This document shows positions 24,359-25,993 of a DNA stretch of 25,993 nt, piece after piece. Source of the DNA: Thiotrichales bacterium (GTDB lineage: Bacteria; Pseudomonadota; Gammaproteobacteria; Francisellales; CACEW01). The position numbers were made by a program, and so were the translations under genes. The notes beneath the pieces were generated by a model. That model was not told the origin of the DNA and did no database searches. It was given only the letters and a program-made list of their open reading frames with translations. Every line of letters starts with the position of its first letter. Within the stretch, counting starts at the first letter, position 1. The stretch lies in contig CANJQG010000024.1 in NCBI GenBank assembly GCA_947476405.1, positions 1-25,993 on the forward strand, read 5' to 3'.

Positions 24359-25822
24359 ATGCAGACCTCTTTACCCCAACAACGCGCCACTGAACTGTCT
24401 TCAATCATAAACTGGAACCCAAACAGGAGTGAGTCTAATGCCAGCTCCAGCTCTAGCTTATGGGATCAAGGTAAGAAAAAATGGAAATTGGGAGCGGTTA
24501 CTTTAATAGGATTGACTGCCATAGGGCTTGGTTTAGGCTTTGGTCTTAGTAAAAAAAAACCAGGCCCCACCCTTCCTTCTTCCACTCCCACACCTTCAGC
24601 CACTCCAACAAAAACAACCCCTACCAGCACGAGCATAAGCGACAGCAGCACCTTGACGATTAGCGGCACAGGAGCCATCAGTGAAATCATGTCAAAGAGC
24701 CTAAGCGGTACATCTGATCAAACTCATACTGGAACCGGAACAGGAACCGGAACCGGAACAGGAACAGGAACAGGAACCGGAACAGGAACAGGAACCGGAA
24801 CTGATACAGGAACTCATACTGGAACCGGAACCGGAACCGGAACCGGAACAGGAACAGGAACCGGAACTGATACAGGAACTCATACTGGAACTGGAACCGG
24901 AACCGGAACCAGAACTGGAACTGATACAGGAACTCATACTGGAACTGGAACCGGAACCGGAACCAGAACTGGAACTGATACAGGAACTCATACTGGAACT
25001 GGAACCGGAACCGGAACTGGAACTGGAACAGGAACTCATACTGGAATCGGAACTGGAACTGGAACTGATACAGGAACTCATACTGGAACTGGAACTGGAA
25101 CCCCAGCTAACAGCCTAACCGCTCAGCAAAGCGCATCAGCTAGCGCTAGCGAGAGCATCAGCAATCCAGGCAATCCAAATTCATCCAGCGCATCAGCCAG
25201 TGATAGCCCAAGTGCTGCTGCTGCAACAGAAGCACGCCTTTTAGCTTTGCAAGCCCAATTTTCTGAAGGGATTCCCGGTGCAGATGAATGTCCAGCGATT
25301 GAACTAATGAGGCCTGAACAACACATATTGCTCAATAGCCCCGTGACGCCAGGCAGTTGGTCTGCTTATTTACCCAGCTTTTCTTCAATCGGAAACGGCC
25401 TAGCGCAAGGCGCTATCTCCTGCCTGAGTCAAACACTGATTAAGGGCATTGCCGGAGAAAATAAAAATCTCGAAAAAGCCCTGTCCGCTGTCTTTGCTAC
25501 CGTGATGACGGCCTCAACGCTCTACTTAACAGGAGGACTCAGCACCATTCCAGTCATTTTGGGTGGCTTAAACATCCTGATCAACCATTTAGATATCGAT
25601 GAAAAATATAAATCAGCGATTCCTTTCGTTGGCATTTTGATGCTCCAGGCGTATGCTGAAAAAGATTTCACTCTCCTTAAAAACGCTTTTACTCTTTTAG
25701 CCGAAATGGGCATCAGTCGCAGCATGAATTATGTTGGAAAAACAAGTATGGGAGGTGTCATTGGTGCATTTTCTGCGTCAAAAACCGTTGCTCAGACGAC
25801 CGAGCAAGGATGCTTAATCTGA
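24359..25822 (+). CDS. Unrecognised one-anchor protein with Thr-Gly dipeptide repeat tract
   Basis: I do not recognise this 487-residue protein. Its N-terminal 42 residues are polar and lack a signal peptide. One strong hydrophobic helix (about 44-63) is flanked by lysines on both sides. A Pro/Ser/Thr-rich linker follows (66-120), then a Thr-Gly repeat tract (122-248) with His, Asp and Arg at regular places, and a Ser/Ala-rich linker (about 252-290). The C-terminal domain of about 195 residues has several hydrophobic stretches (STLYLTGGLSTIPVILGGL, AIPFVGILMLQAYA) and three cysteines. The last few codons run into a transposase remnant, so the natural C terminus may be lost. AAGGA lies seven bases before the ATG, 38 bases after the propeller gene. 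Confidence 0.75.
   Translation: MQTSLPQQRATELSSIINWNPNRSESNASSSSSLWDQGKKKWKLGAVTLIGLTAIGLGLGFGLSKKKPGPTLPSSTPTPSATPTKTTPTSTSISDSSTLTISGTGAISEIMSKSLSGTSDQTHTGTGTGTGTGTGTGTGTGTGTGTGTDTGTHTGTGTGTGTGTGTGTGTDTGTHTGTGTGTGTRTGTDTGTHTGTGTGTGTRTGTDTGTHTGTGTGTGTGTGTGTHTGIGTGTGTDTGTHTGTGTGTPANSLTAQQSASASASESISNPGNPNSSSASASDSPSAAAATEARLLALQAQFSEGIPGADECPAIELMRPEQHILLNSPVTPGSWSAYLPSFSSIGNGLAQGAISCLSQTLIKGIAGENKNLEKALSAVFATVMTASTLYLTGGLSTIPVILGGLNILINHLDIDEKYKSAIPFVGILMLQAYAEKDFTLLKNAFTLLAEMGISRSMNYVGKTSMGGVIGAFSASKTVAQTTEQGCLI
24722..25102 (+). repeat. GGAACN hexamer array (Thr-Gly codons) with nested higher-order units
   Basis: 381 bases made almost wholly of the hexamer GGA-ACN, in frame as Gly-Thr. 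Glycine is nearly always GGA; threonine alternates ACC, ACA, ACT and never ACG. Seven ACT-CAT-ACT (Thr-His-Thr) marks at 24722, 24812, 24878, 24932, 24986, 25034 and 25076 divide it into units of 90, 66, 54, 54, 48 and 42 bases plus a partial last unit. The units 24878-24931 and 24932-24985 are identical. Because units are multiples of six, copy changes keep the reading frame. Confidence 0.95.
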
Positions 25823-25993
25823 TCAAATCCAACCTGCTCCGGCCTGAAGCTGCACAATTCGCCAAATGGATTCGCGAGCATTGGCGTACTGAGAATGTTA
25901 ACCATCATGTGCGTGATGTGTCTTTCAAGGAAGATGCCTCAAGAATCAGGGTCAATCCAGGCGTCTTTGCCAGGCTCCGAAGCTTTGCTTTAA
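25810..25993 (+). pseudogene. ISAs1-family transposase remnant, 5'-truncated, open at the window edge
   Basis: The frame starting at 25810 encodes the C-terminal part of an ISAs1-type (DDE) transposase: FAKWIREHWRTENVNHHV, then RDVSFKEDASRIR and GVFARLRSFAL match the family pattern IRxHWxxENxxHxVxDVxFxEDxSRIR...RxxAL. Only about 60 residues are present and everything N-terminal, including the first two catalytic acids, is missing, replaced by the end of the Thr-Gly gene. The ATG at 25810 is probably accidental. The frame is still open at the last base, so the 3' part and the IS end lie outside the window. Confidence 0.8.

Noticed and set aside
24701..25081. Minus-strand serine-rich frame of 126 codons
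   Set aside because: It is the antisense reading of the GGAACN array; any such repeat stays open on the other strand. Composition is pure repeat and no ribosome site was seen.
24722..25102. Possible CRISPR array
   Set aside because: The repeats are contiguous hexamers without unique spacers and are in frame with the host gene.

Overview
This window looks like a conserved chromosomal stretch of a gammaproteobacterium of moderate-to-low GC, with one accessory-looking patch at the right end. The evidence is the gene pairings (yajC-secD-secF, dprA-topA, a 6S RNA gene just upstream of the formyltetrahydrofolate cyclo-ligase gene) and a bacterial class A RNase P RNA. A Legionellales-like organism is my best guess, but that is inference from overall flavour, not from a phylogenetic marker.

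Layout. At 1-5,000 a minus-strand block runs yajC > secD > secF > lolA, so Sec translocon accessory factors are linked to the lipoprotein carrier LolA. A gene whose ATG lies at position 4 continues off the left edge. NAD+-dependent DNA ligase ligA (minus) faces a four-gene plus-strand membrane operon across a very short divergent promoter region. That operon encodes an aromatic-acid-exporter/FUSC-like protein, a small membrane protein, an SDR-DoxX fusion and a DUF2269 protein. It is followed by rnpB and a large FAD/Fe-S D-2-hydroxyacid (probably D-lactate) dehydrogenase whose coding region appears to begin inside the 3' end of rnpB. A minus-strand block then holds dprA > topA > a secreted phosphodiesterase/nucleotide-pyrophosphatase-like enzyme. 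Divergent from dprA runs rpmE > udk > a long aminopeptidase P. A convergent YfjD/CorB-type CNNM-CBS membrane protein follows, then 6S RNA (ssrS) and the cyclo-ligase gene.

The right end (22.1-26.0 kb) is the least ordinary part. Three tightly spaced genes encode a signal-peptide-bearing outer-membrane beta-barrel, an exported beta-propeller protein with a four-cysteine N-terminal domain, and an unfamiliar one-anchor protein. The third carries about 63 Thr-Gly dipeptides encoded by a GGAACN hexamer array with graded higher-order periods (90, 66, 54, 54, 48, 42 bp). It ends where a 5'-truncated ISAs1-type transposase remnant begins.

How they work together. The left half is envelope biogenesis (Sec export and LolA). 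The middle is housekeeping: DNA topology, uptake and ligation, translation, nucleotide salvage, peptide turnover and two global regulatory or processing RNAs. The right end is a candidate cell-surface module with a length-variable repeat protein. No tRNA, rRNA, CRISPR array or complete insertion sequence was seen.
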